This document shows, piece by piece, positions 1 through 8,351 of a stretch of DNA of 64,000 nt. Below the pieces are notes generated by a model. That model saw only the letters and a list, made by a program, of their open reading frames with translations, was not told the origin of the DNA and made no database searches. The DNA comes from UBA5336 sp038745855 (GTDB lineage: Bacteria > Pseudomonadota > Alphaproteobacteria > Caulobacterales > Hyphomonadaceae), in assembly GCA_038745855.1 (NCBI GenBank), contig JBCDLC010000015.1:3276-67275 (forward strand). The letters run 5' to 3'. Within the stretch, counting starts at the first letter, position 1. Each line of letters opens with the position of its first letter. A program made the translations under genes and the position numbers.

Positions 1-206
1 TTGCAGCCGGTGTGATGCGGAACAATCTCCGCCTCTATGGGCCGGGAACCAAAACGCTCGCCCATTCAGGATGGGGCGGATCGATGGCGCTCGGTGATCC
101 GGATATCGGCCTCTCTGCGGCCTATGTGATGAACCGACAATCGCACCATCTGCAGGGTGATCCGCGCGCCAGACGCCTTGTCGACACACTCTATGGCTGC
201 CTGTAG
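1..206 (+). CDS. Serine hydrolase (class C beta-lactamase/esterase family), C-terminal fragment
   Basis: The frame is open from the left edge, so this is the 3' end of a gene that starts outside the window. The visible 67 residues carry the family's C-terminal block: HSGWGGSMALGDPD is the KTG-like strand next to the active site, followed by GLSAAYVMNR and GDPRARRLVDTLY. These match the tail of EstB/class C beta-lactamase-like serine hydrolases. The catalytic Ser-x-x-Lys lies upstream and cannot be checked. An in-frame GTG-ATG at position 12 is not a plausible start because conserved family sequence surrounds it. Confidence 0.8.
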   Translation, partial: AAGVMRNNLRLYGPGTKTLAHSGWGGSMALGDPDIGLSAAYVMNRQSHHLQGDPRARRLVDTLYGCL

Positions 207-314
207 GAGGCTTTCACCAACGGCTGTGCCAGGCCCGAGAGGGGGTTCGACAGATCGGCCCCGAAGAATGAGTGACACCGAACGCAGCGTGCCAGAAGCA
301 AGGAGCCGGTCGCC

Positions 315-1871
315 GTGGACCCTGACATCGAGAACCCGCCTGTGTTGAAAGAGTGCGTCGTGGTCGACGGGCAGGAATTCTGCCGCCCGGTCGAGCCAAC
401 CAGCGACGCACAAGCGCCCGCACCGCTGGAAACGGAGGCCGGTGGCGCCGGCGGCGGTGTCTCTGACATGGTGCAGTCCTGGCTGGACCGGGTCCTCGCT
501 GACCCGTGGGGCTGGCTCCAGACGCACGTGCTGACGCCCGACGTGCTGATCGCTGCGTCGGTCCAGGCGGGTGCCATAGTCGGTGCCCTGTTCCTCGGCA
601 TGCTACTGACCGCGCCGGCAAAGCGTCTCCTGAACCTTGGACTGTCCAAGCTTCCGGAGGGGGTCCGTTCCATCGTGGAAGCGCCGCTGCCGAAACTGGT
701 CCTTCCAGCCGCCTGGGCAGGCACGCTCTGGATCGCAACCACCGTCGTCCAGGCCTCGGGACAGCCCGGCGCAGCGGTTCGGATCGCAGCGTCCCTCGGC
801 ACGGCCTGGCTCATGATCAAGACAGCGACCCTGTTCGTGCCAGAAGGGCTCCGAAAGCCGATAACCTGGCTCGCGCTGGCCATCGCAGCCCTCAACGCTT
901 TCGGTGTCCTCGATGATGTGATCGCATGGAGCTACACAATCGGCCCGGTCTTCGGGGGCCGCACGATCAACCCGCCCTTCCTCATTCAGGCGGTGATTAC
1001 AGCTGGTGTGTTCCTGTTTGCGGCCAGCTGGCTGTCGAAAAAGCTGAAGACCCGTGTGGAGACCCTGCCCCAAGTCGAGCCCAGCCTCCGCATTCTCCTG
1101 TCGAACGCGCTGCAAATCGGCCTGTTCTTCGCCGCTGCAATCCTGACTCTCGCGGGCCTGTCGATCCCGCTTTCGGGACTCGCTGTGCTCGGCGGTGCCA
1201 TCGGTGTGGGCCTTGGTTTCGGCATGCAGCAGATCGTTGCGAATTTCATTTCGGGCGTCATCCTGTTGACCGACCGGTCGATCAAACCGGACGATGTGAT
1301 CGAGGTGGACGAGACCTATGGCGTCGTGAAATCCCTGGGCCTGCGATATGCGTCTGTTGTGACCCGGGACGGTAAGGAGCACTTGATCCCGAACGAACAG
1401 CTCATCACCGACAAGGTCGTCAATTGGAGCTATTCAGATCGCCAGGTGCGGATCAAACGCCGGCTGCGAGTGGAGTACGAAACCGACCTTCGCCTGGCCT
1501 GCCAACTGGTCGCCCAGGGCGCAGAGGAGACGCCCCGCGTTCTTTCTGACCCGGCGCCGAAATGCCTGGTCATGGAATTCGGTGAGGAAGCGGTCGAGAT
1601 CGAGGCGCGGTTCTGGATCGATGACCCTCAAAACGGGGTCAATAATGTGGGCTCGGCGGTCATGCTCAATGTCTGGGACAAGTTCCAGGCCCACGGCATC
1701 GACATCCCACTCCGCCATGAGGATGTGTTGATTACGCCAGGATCGACATTGAAGGTGGAAATGGTTCGCCAGAAACGGACGAACGGATCAGGCGAACACA
1801 AACAAGCCCACGAAGATCGCGAGCGGGACAATCAGCGCGCCGAACAGGTTGCGGGCAAAGACATAGCGTGA
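315..1871 (+). CDS. Mechanosensitive ion channel, MscS family
   Basis: Predicted inner-membrane channel that releases solutes on hypo-osmotic shock. The start is GTG at 315, with AAGGAG about ten bases upstream. After an acidic N-terminus of about 50 residues there are several hydrophobic segments. The MscS signature lies around residues 290-335: a Gly/Ala-rich pore helix (GGAIGVGLGFGMQQIVANF) followed by the beta-domain entry (SGVILLTDRSIKPDDVIEV). A cytosolic vestibule domain follows to about residue 490. At 518 residues it is a medium-length member with extra membrane helices before the core. The last 28 codons overlap the convergent gene at 1788-2207, and this tail is charged and low in complexity. 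Confidence 0.93.
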   Translation: MDPDIENPPVLKECVVVDGQEFCRPVEPTSDAQAPAPLETEAGGAGGGVSDMVQSWLDRVLADPWGWLQTHVLTPDVLIAASVQAGAIVGALFLGMLLTAPAKRLLNLGLSKLPEGVRSIVEAPLPKLVLPAAWAGTLWIATTVVQASGQPGAAVRIAASLGTAWLMIKTATLFVPEGLRKPITWLALAIAALNAFGVLDDVIAWSYTIGPVFGGRTINPPFLIQAVITAGVFLFAASWLSKKLKTRVETLPQVEPSLRILLSNALQIGLFFAAAILTLAGLSIPLSGLAVLGGAIGVGLGFGMQQIVANFISGVILLTDRSIKPDDVIEVDETYGVVKSLGLRYASVVTRDGKEHLIPNEQLITDKVVNWSYSDRQVRIKRRLRVEYETDLRLACQLVAQGAEETPRVLSDPAPKCLVMEFGEEAVEIEARFWIDDPQNGVNNVGSAVMLNVWDKFQAHGIDIPLRHEDVLITPGSTLKVEMVRQKRTNGSGEHKQAHEDRERDNQRAEQVAGKDIA

Positions 1872-2207
1872 CAGCCATCGGTCGCGCGCTGCATCGTCAT
1901 AGGGCTCGACATGGGTAATGTGGTCGACGCTTGCGCCAGAAACGCGGGTCTCGTCGGTGACCCGCTCTTCAAAGGTGACGCCAATCAGGTTGGTGCCAAT
2001 GAAGAAGGTGCCTCCAAAGACGAGACTGCCCCAAGCCGCAGCAATAACGGTTGGGAACGGCTCAAAATTGAAGAGCGCGCCGAACAACCAGAGGACAAAG
2101 GGCACCGCTCCGATGCCCAGAAGGGCCGACGCGACCCAAAGCCGCGTGAGCCTATCCGTCGGCAGCGGGGCGTTTTGCAGCGGGGTGGGCCCGCCCCTCG
2201 GCGTCAC
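1788..2207 (-). CDS. Small two-span membrane protein, unknown function
   Basis: A 139-residue protein when started at GTG 2207, chosen because the upstream gene on this strand ends at 2212 and a GGAAG sits about 12 bases before the GTG. An ATG at 2273 would extend it but lies inside the neighbour. Three hydrophobic stretches are visible: one after TDRLTRLWVASALLGIG, one around FGGTFFIGTNLIGVTF, and one at the very C-terminus (ALIVPLAIFVGLFVFA). I recognise no domain. It forms a short operon with 2212-2703. The 3' end overlaps the convergent mscS gene by 84 bp. Confidence 0.65.
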   Translation of the reverse strand: MTPRGGPTPLQNAPLPTDRLTRLWVASALLGIGAVPFVLWLFGALFNFEPFPTVIAAAWGSLVFGGTFFIGTNLIGVTFEERVTDETRVSGASVDHITHVEPYDDAARDRWLSRYVFARNLFGALIVPLAIFVGLFVFA

Positions 2208-2211
2208 GGCG

Positions 2212-2703
2212 CTACTGTGCTTCCAGCGATCGCGCCATGCGGCGGGCGAACTGTCTGCTCGCGCGGCGGGCATCCGTCCAGGTGCCGTTGCCGATCACTT
2301 CGCGAATGTCGTTTTCGAACCAATCATATTCGACCTCGGCAATCACGGCCCCTGACGCGTCGTAGGCAATGGCCGAAAAATCAGCTCCGCCGATGGAGAT
2401 TGACCGCGCAAAATCGAGACTGGGTTCTGCGCTGAGCTGTTGTTGGGTCGGGCGATTTGGCTTCGCGTCATTGATGGTGACATCAACGCGGTCCACCTCG
2501 ACACCTTCCTTTGCGAAGGCGTTTTCCAGGCGATCGGTGACGTATTCGGCAAGCCGCTCGCCTTCACGTTCACCGAATTCATCGGAGAGCTTTTCTTCGA
2601 ACGCGTCGGAATAACCCACAGTGATGGCGGTTGCTTGGGCAGTGGCGGGCGCAAACACTAACATGGCCGTAATGGCCGACGCGAAAGCGATGGTTTTGGT
2701 CAT
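2212..2703 (-). CDS. Secreted protein of unknown function
   Basis: 163 residues from the ATG at 2703, which has AAGGAG nine bases upstream; a longer frame to 2769 lacks such a site. The N-terminus (MTKTIAFASAITAMLVFAPATAQA) is a signal peptide with an Ala-x-Ala cleavage site, so export to the periplasm is likely. The mature part is acidic, with a Glu/Arg-rich helix and a DxxR-type C-terminal helix ending in ARRMARSLEAQ. No catalytic motif is visible. It is followed at four bases by the membrane protein gene at 1788-2207, which suggests co-transcription. Confidence 0.75.
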   Translation of the reverse strand: MTKTIAFASAITAMLVFAPATAQATAITVGYSDAFEEKLSDEFGEREGERLAEYVTDRLENAFAKEGVEVDRVDVTINDAKPNRPTQQQLSAEPSLDFARSISIGGADFSAIAYDASGAVIAEVEYDWFENDIREVIGNGTWTDARRASRQFARRMARSLEAQ

Positions 2704-2820
2704 GGGTGAGCGCTCCTTTTTGCCTATGACACAGATAGGCATCGCGCTGCCTGAAGCAAAGCTGAACACACGGTCACAACTTGGTTTCCGGCCCCGAGAG
2801 GGCGCTCAAGAGCCGTGTCG

Positions 2821-3051
2821 TTACCGCTCCTTATCGTCCACTTCTTCTTCGCCTCCACCGGGAATGACTGCACCGGCGACAGCACCCGTGGCGTTCACAG
2901 CCCCCTCGGCGACCTCGCCCGTGGCCCGAACGGCGCCCTCTGCCACATCGCCGGCAACGCGGGCGGTGGTGACCACCAGACAGCTGCCAAGGGGGGCGAG
3001 TCCAATGGCGAGGACAACGGAGTAAAGGAGGGCGCGGATGGCTCGGGTCAT
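2821..3051 (-). CDS. Small lipoprotein, unknown function
   Basis: 76 residues. A signal sequence (MTRAIRALLYSVVLAIGLAPLGSC) ends in a lipobox-like LGSC, so it is probably lipidated and membrane-anchored. The mature part is a short quasi-repeat (VAGDVAEGAVRATGEVAEGAVNATGAVAGAV) alternating small residues and acids, then an acidic tail (GGGEEEVDDKER). No function is recognised. A longer frame reaching 3228 overlaps the pirin gene and reads as non-coding there, so the ATG at 3051 is used. Confidence 0.65.
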   Translation of the reverse strand: MTRAIRALLYSVVLAIGLAPLGSCLVVTTARVAGDVAEGAVRATGEVAEGAVNATGAVAGAVIPGGGEEEVDDKER

Positions 3052-3121
3052 GCCCCTGCCTTGCCGCACCCTCCGGCGCGATTCAAGGTCGCTCTTTTCG
3101 CCCGTCGCCGCGACGACGCCA

Positions 3122-3820
3122 TCAAACGGTGTCGACGAAGACAAGCTCGGCGTCCTCGACGCCTTCGATGGAAAGCGCCGTACCCCCGGAGACTGCGGCG
3201 CCATCCCGCGCTTCCAGCACCTCGCCATCTATGCGGACAGATCCTGCCGCCAGAACAAGGTAGCCATGCCGTCCGGCCGGCAGGTCATAGGTCAGTGTTT
3301 CTCCGGCCGTCAGGGTGGCGCCGAGCACCCGGGCGTCCTGATTGATATCGAGGGCGCCGTCATCGGCCGACCGCCCCGATGCAAGGATCGCCCATTCATT
3401 GGCGCGGTCCCCCTTCGGAAAAGCCTTGGCACCCCATTTTGGCGCGCCACCGGGCGTGCGGGGCTCGATCCAGAGTTGGAATATCTGGGTGGTCTCGGGC
3501 TCCTCGTTCCATTCGGCATGGCGGATCCCGTCACCGGCACTCATCACCTGTACGTCGCCGGCTTCGGTGCGGCCGCGGTTTCCCATCGAATCCTCATGGG
3601 TAATCGCGCCCTTCCGAACGTAGGTGATAATTTCCATCGACTGGTGACCGTGGGGAGGAAACCCCTGGTTCGGCTGGATGGTATCATCATTCCAGACCCT
3701 GAGCTTGCCCTCGCCCATCCGGTTCGGATCGGAATAGTGGGAGAAGGAAAAATGATAGTGCGCCTTAAGCCAGTCATTCTGGAACTGTCCCAGGTCTTCG
3801 AAACGTCTGATGTCGATCAT
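3122..3820 (-). CDS. Pirin family protein (bicupin)
   Basis: 232 residues from ATG 3820, with CAGGAG nine bases upstream. The N-terminal cupin carries the pirin metal-binding pattern: FPPHGHQSMEIITYV, then a second ligand stretch with H in GDGIRHAEWNEE. A WIEPRTPGG-type motif follows and the C-terminal cupin begins near residue 140. The length matches the YhhW/quercetinase-like branch. Members oxidise flavonoids or act as redox-responsive proteins; which applies here cannot be told. It is monocistronic, with a 335-bp upstream spacer. Confidence 0.92.
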   Translation of the reverse strand: MIDIRRFEDLGQFQNDWLKAHYHFSFSHYSDPNRMGEGKLRVWNDDTIQPNQGFPPHGHQSMEIITYVRKGAITHEDSMGNRGRTEAGDVQVMSAGDGIRHAEWNEEPETTQIFQLWIEPRTPGGAPKWGAKAFPKGDRANEWAILASGRSADDGALDINQDARVLGATLTAGETLTYDLPAGRHGYLVLAAGSVRIDGEVLEARDGAAVSGGTALSIEGVEDAELVFVDTV

Positions 3821-4155
3821 GGTCTTGCTCCTGTTCGTCGTGTTTGCGTTGAACGGGGAGATGGTGACCGATGGGCCTGCGATTAGCGCACAAATCTGAA
3901 CGACATTGTTTCCGCAATGGAAATAGAGCCTACCACGCGAGAATGGTACGGTGATCACCGCGTTCAGGTGAAGCGACGGGAGTGGGTGTCTGTAATTTCA
4001 TTCATCATTGTTTTCACTCATTAAAATCCGTTATCTATTTGAGATGTAACTGTCATGGCACCACGGACAGGCGTTAGCTCCACCCTTATCGGAGCGGGTG
4101 CTGGTCACGTGAAAATACCCGGCAAGCTTGCTCCATCACGGTTTGGAGCGTTCCC
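3821..4155. other. Intergenic spacer between divergent pirin and beta-propeller genes
   Basis: No convincing gene. A plus-strand frame at 4055-4261 overlaps the next gene and has no family features. The stretch 3990-4050 is clearly more AT-rich than its surroundings and probably holds the divergent promoters; I could not fix a -35/-10 pair. Confidence 0.5.
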
Positions 4156-7100
4156 ATGGCAGACCGCCGCGTCCCTGATATTGACCCCTTCCTGTTCGAT
4201 GCCGATCCGTCAGGCGCTGGAGAAGGACCTTCGGAAAGCGAAAGTACGGCCGCGCGGTTAGTGCCCGATGCGGTCCTATATCCGCAGGAAATCGACCTCT
4301 CGCCCATCGACGTGGCCAGCATCAGCCTGCCGGCGCCGGTCCGGATACAACTCGACATGCTGTCCCGGGCGCTTGTGGAGGCTGCTGGCCCCACGGGTGA
4401 GGGGGCAGAGACGTTTGCCAGCGCGATCATGGCTGCGCCCGAGATCGCGCCCAGCGGGGAAGCGCCACCAGCGGTGTCGGCCGACAGCGCGAGCCAAAGC
4501 GCTTTTGCTGACAGCCCAGGGGTCGAACTCACCCGCCCAATCACCGATGTGGGGTTTTCTTCCCAGCGGGTACTTGCCGGCGAGAGCCGGACCGGGGTGA
4601 CCACCGTTGATATCGGTGCCGATGGCAACCTCTATTCGGGGGATATCTTCGGCAACATCGTCCGCTATACGCTCGACCCGGCCACGGGCCTCGCCACAGG
4701 TTCTGAGACGATCATCAATGTGGGTGGGCCGATCACCGGACTGAAGTTCGATCCAGATAGCCCAGCCGATGATCTCGACCTCTGGATCTCGTACGCGACG
4801 ACCCAGGGTCGTTATTCGTCGATCGTCTCAGAAATCTCTGTTCCAGCGGGCGGCCAAGCCACCGAACAACGGAAGATCACCGGCCTGCCCTATGGCGACC
4901 ACCAGGTGAATGGGCTCGATTTCGGCCCCGATGGCCGGCTCTACATTCAGGCAGGCGGGCTGGCGTCGCTCGGTGAGTTTGCGCCTGGTGCCTTTGCGGA
5001 TCCAGAGGTGCCGCTGAGCGCGGCGCTCCTTGTGGCCGATGTGAATAATGATCTGCGATTTGCGGGTGGACCGATCAATGTGCAGGCCAACGAGAATGGC
5101 CAAGGCTATGATCCGTCCGCGCCGAACGCGCCTGTCCAGATCTATGCCACGGGCCTTCGGAACGCCTATGATATCGAGTGGACACGCAATGCTGCTGGCG
5201 AAGCCATCGCTGTTGCAGGGGTCAATGGCAACTCTCTAGACCAGGCCCAAACGCCAGACGATCCCTCCACGCCCCAGAACGAGAATTTCTTTGGTATCAA
5301 ACCGCCAGAGCAATTCGTCGTTATCGAGGAAGGGGGCTATTACGGCCATCCCAACCCGTCGCGCGGGGAGTTCATTCTCAACGGCGGCAATCCCACCGGT
5401 GGCAACGATCCTTGGCAGGTCGGCCGCTATGCCGTTGGCACGCAGCCGGAGCCGGGCTTCAATCCAAACCTCATCCTCAATGTCGACCGGTTTGGGGCTG
5501 ACAGTCCCAACGGGATCGACACCTACATCGATGGCACGATCCTGCAAACGACCTTCTCGGGTGAACGGAAGATCCTGCTCCTCGGTGTCGATGGCAATAA
5601 CCGGCCGACCTACATCGGCGACCTGGAAAATCCCAACGGTGGGGATATCCGCTTCACCTCGCCGCTGGACATCGTTACCGATCCAAACACGGGGCGGATC
5701 TACGTGGCGAATTTTGGCCAGCGCCAGTCCGACCCCAGCAATGGTGCGGTCTTCGTTCTGACGCCAGAAGCAGGCGCCATTCGCGATACCAGCAGCGGTC
5801 CGCAACCGGTGGATCCGCCCGCGCCAGCGCCGACCCCGGAACCGGCACCGACGCCGGAGCCTACACCGCCCCCTCCACCTCCCCCGCCGCCTCCAGCGCC
5901 CGTGCCTACGCCGGAGCCGACGATTGATGGGAACCAGCGGATCGAGTCCGACGCGTTCCAGAACCGAGTGAATTTCGTCCCTGCCAATTTCGCGGCCGCA
6001 TCGGGCGGCACCGTTATCGCCCTGGCGGGTGGGGCCATTGAGGGGAGCGTCCAGGCGCGCTTCTCAGGCGAAAGCGGGCCCTACGACATCACCGTTGGCT
6101 ATTTCGATGTCCCCAGCGCCGGCGGGACGCTTGAAGTGCTGGTCAACGAAGTTGCCGTTGGCACCATTCCCCTGAACCGGGCGAACGGTTCGGGGGCAAC
6201 GCCACTCGAAACCGTTTTCGAAGGGGTAAACCTCGATCCCGGCAATACGATCCGGTTTGAGGTCGACGTGAGCCCTGGCGAAGCGGCGCGGCTCGACTTC
6301 ATCGAACTCTCACCTTCAACGGCCGAACCAGATGCGCCCTTGCCAGCGCCCACCCCATCGCCAGCACCTGCTCCTGCTCCTGCTCCTGGCCCAACACCAA
6401 CGCCCACGCCTATCCCTCCCCCGACACCAGAACCGACGCCGGCACCAGAACCGGCACCCGCGCCAATGCCGGACCCGAGCCCCCCGACGGGCGAGAGGGG
6501 CCGTACCGCAGTTTGGCAAGAGACTTTCGAGGATCTCTCCGACGGTACCCGTATAGACCGGGGCGATACAGCCTGGACAACATCCACAACGGCAACGGCC
6601 ACGGTCCCGCTCTACGGCGTCCGTGATGGCGCGCTGGAATTCTCCGATGCGACCCTTGCGGCCAATCAGGACGGCGCGTTCCATACCTGGCGGAGCGAAA
6701 CCATTGATGTTTCATCATTCTCGGATGTGTCGATCGACCTGTCGCTTTTCTCATCGGACGGTTTGGAAGCGAGCGGGGACGCGCGCGATTTCTTCCGTGT
6801 CTTTGCCGAGGTCGATGGCCAACGGACCGAGATCTTTGCGCGCAATGGTGGCCCGGCAAATACCGAACAGGCACTGTCGCTCGACGGCGTACCGGCCGGT
6901 AATGCCTTGATCATCGAAGTGGAAGCGAAGACTACAATCGACCAGGAAGTCTACCGGGTGGACGATGTCACCGTTACCGGCATCCAGAACACCGGCGCCG
7001 GTGGCGGACCGCTCCCCTTGGAACCGTTGCCGCGCCTGTTGCCCATCTCCGAGCCTCCAGGCCCGAGCGACGACCTGATACCACCACTGGCGGACCAGAT

Positions 7101-7305
7101 ACCACTTGTCTACGACCCGGGCATGTTGCGCGCCCATGTGGACCGGTTTGCCGACCTGGTGGCACTCGCGGACTCGTTCATATTCGATGATTTCGTGCGC
7201 GCGGTCGACCAGAGGGTGCTGACCCGGGTGGGTTGGGAAGATGAGTTCGATCCTTTCAACGGGATTGCAGGCTTCGATCTGGACCCTTTTACGGACGTCG
7301 CCTGA
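4156..7305 (+). CDS. Multidomain beta-propeller protein with carbohydrate-binding-like modules
   Basis: 1049 residues, started at ATG 4156 with TGGAGCG eight bases upstream. There is no N-terminal signal peptide. Residues of about 130-545 form a beta-propeller of the glucose/sorbosone dehydrogenase type, with repeated blades such as TTVDIGADGNLYSGD, LDFGPDGRLYIQ and IYVANFGQ. A Pro/Glu linker (about 550-592, with a ten-proline run) leads to a jelly-roll module resembling CBM6/35 (about 593-722). A second Pro-rich linker (722-776) leads to another beta-sandwich-like module (780-942). The C-terminus is acidic and lacks a recognised sorting signal. It is probably extracellular via a signal-peptide-independent route such as type I secretion. 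Catalytic activity is unproven. Confidence 0.8.
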   Translation: MADRRVPDIDPFLFDADPSGAGEGPSESESTAARLVPDAVLYPQEIDLSPIDVASISLPAPVRIQLDMLSRALVEAAGPTGEGAETFASAIMAAPEIAPSGEAPPAVSADSASQSAFADSPGVELTRPITDVGFSSQRVLAGESRTGVTTVDIGADGNLYSGDIFGNIVRYTLDPATGLATGSETIINVGGPITGLKFDPDSPADDLDLWISYATTQGRYSSIVSEISVPAGGQATEQRKITGLPYGDHQVNGLDFGPDGRLYIQAGGLASLGEFAPGAFADPEVPLSAALLVADVNNDLRFAGGPINVQANENGQGYDPSAPNAPVQIYATGLRNAYDIEWTRNAAGEAIAVAGVNGNSLDQAQTPDDPSTPQNENFFGIKPPEQFVVIEEGGYYGHPNPSRGEFILNGGNPTGGNDPWQVGRYAVGTQPEPGFNPNLILNVDRFGADSPNGIDTYIDGTILQTTFSGERKILLLGVDGNNRPTYIGDLENPNGGDIRFTSPLDIVTDPNTGRIYVANFGQRQSDPSNGAVFVLTPEAGAIRDTSSGPQPVDPPAPAPTPEPAPTPEPTPPPPPPPPPPAPVPTPEPTIDGNQRIESDAFQNRVNFVPANFAAASGGTVIALAGGAIEGSVQARFSGESGPYDITVGYFDVPSAGGTLEVLVNEVAVGTIPLNRANGSGATPLETVFEGVNLDPGNTIRFEVDVSPGEAARLDFIELSPSTAEPDAPLPAPTPSPAPAPAPAPGPTPTPTPIPPPTPEPTPAPEPAPAPMPDPSPPTGERGRTAVWQETFEDLSDGTRIDRGDTAWTTSTTATATVPLYGVRDGALEFSDATLAANQDGAFHTWRSETIDVSSFSDVSIDLSLFSSDGLEASGDARDFFRVFAEVDGQRTEIFARNGGPANTEQALSLDGVPAGNALIIEVEAKTTIDQEVYRVDDVTVTGIQNTGAGGGPLPLEPLPRLLPISEPPGPSDDLIPPLADQIPLVYDPGMLRAHVDRFADLVALADSFIFDDFVRAVDQRVLTRVGWEDEFDPFNGIAGFDLDPFTDVA

Positions 7306-7321
7306 TGGCACCGAAACGGAT

Positions 7322-7350
7322 TGGCCAGCGTCCTCTACGGGTGCTGGCCA
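7322..7350. repeat. Perfect 8-bp inverted repeat (stem-loop)
   Basis: TGGCCAGC at 7322-7329 is repeated inverted at 7343-7350, with a 13-base loop. It lies 16 bp after the stop of the propeller gene and before argB. It could be a transcript-end hairpin, but no T-tract follows on either strand. Confidence 0.45.
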
Positions 7351-7433
7351 GAGGCGATCGGGACAGCCAATCCATACTTTCCCAATGAGCGCCCTTTTCC
7401 TCAATGGGGAAAGCGGGCTAAGCCGTCGCGACG

Positions 7434-8351
7434 ATGGCCAAGAAGACCCCACCCAATCCAGGTATGCCCGCTTCGGCCCAGTTCACAGCGGCGACGCTCG
7501 CCGAAGCCCTCCCCTACATCCAGCGCTATGATCGCCAAACCGTTGTCATTAAGTATGGCGGGCACGCCATGGTGGATGAAGCCCTTTCAGTGGGCTTTGC
7601 CCGGGACGTTGTTCTCTTGAAGCATCTTGGCATCAATCCCGTAATCGTCCACGGCGGCGGACCGCAAATCGGGAAACTACTCGACCGGCTCGGCATTGAA
7701 AGCACGTTTAGCGATGGTTTGCGCGTCACCGATGGTGACACGATGGATGTGGTCGAGATGGTCCTTTCGGGCGCCATCAACAAAGGCATCGTTCGGGCGA
7801 TCAATGCGGCAGGCGGAAAGGCCGTCGGCCTCTCGGGATCAGACGCCAATCTCATCCGCGCGACAAAGGTTGCCCGCTCGGCAAAGACGCCCGGCAGCCA
7901 CATGGAGGAAATTGTAGACCTCGGCTTCGTGGGCGAGCCTGCCCATGTGGATCCGGCCGTTCTTTCGGCCCTCACCACCGCCGACGATGACCTGATCCCG
8001 GTGGTCGCTCCGGTGGGCGTGGGCGCCGATGGCGCGCGCTATAACATCAATGCCGACACAGCCGCCGGCGCGCTTGCCCAGGCGTTGGGGGCCAGCCGCC
8101 TGCTCCTGCTCACCGATGTCGCGGGGGTTCTTGGCAAGGATCGGCAGTTGATCCGCAGCCTTGGCCACAAAGATGTCCAATCCTTCATTGATGACGGAAC
8201 CGTCGTAGGCGGAATGATCCCGAAACTTGAAACGGCGGCCGAAGCAGTCACCCATGGCGTCGGCGCTGCCGTCATCCTCGACGGCCGGGCGCCCCATGCC
8301 CTTTTGATGGAGCTTTTCACCGAACATGGCTTTGGCACACTGGTTTCCTAG
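7434..8351 (+). CDS. argB: Acetylglutamate kinase
   Basis: Phosphorylates N-acetyl-L-glutamate with ATP, the second step of arginine biosynthesis, in the cytosol. The 305 residues cover the whole amino-acid kinase fold. Landmarks are VVIKYGGHAM near the N-terminus, VIVHGGGPQIGKLL (substrate glycine loop), GLRVTDGDTMDVVEM, and the C-terminal GGMIPKLETAAEAV. The N-terminal extension of about 30 residues is usual in alphaproteobacteria. It begins a compact cluster with the DUF1036 gene (26-bp overlap), a HAD nucleotidase and dapD. Confidence 0.97.
   Translation: MAKKTPPNPGMPASAQFTAATLAEALPYIQRYDRQTVVIKYGGHAMVDEALSVGFARDVVLLKHLGINPVIVHGGGPQIGKLLDRLGIESTFSDGLRVTDGDTMDVVEMVLSGAINKGIVRAINAAGGKAVGLSGSDANLIRATKVARSAKTPGSHMEEIVDLGFVGEPAHVDPAVLSALTTADDDLIPVVAPVGVGADGARYNINADTAAGALAQALGASRLLLLTDVAGVLGKDRQLIRSLGHKDVQSFIDDGTVVGGMIPKLETAAEAVTHGVGAAVILDGRAPHALLMELFTEHGFGTLVS

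Noticed and set aside
4055..4261. Plus-strand 68-residue frame before the propeller gene
   Set aside because: It overlaps the real start and has no conserved sequence or Shine-Dalgarno.
5700..6600. Minus-strand Gly-rich frames that resemble PE-PGRS or collagen-like proteins
   Set aside because: They are the complement of the Pro/Glu/Thr linkers of the propeller protein and have no start signals.
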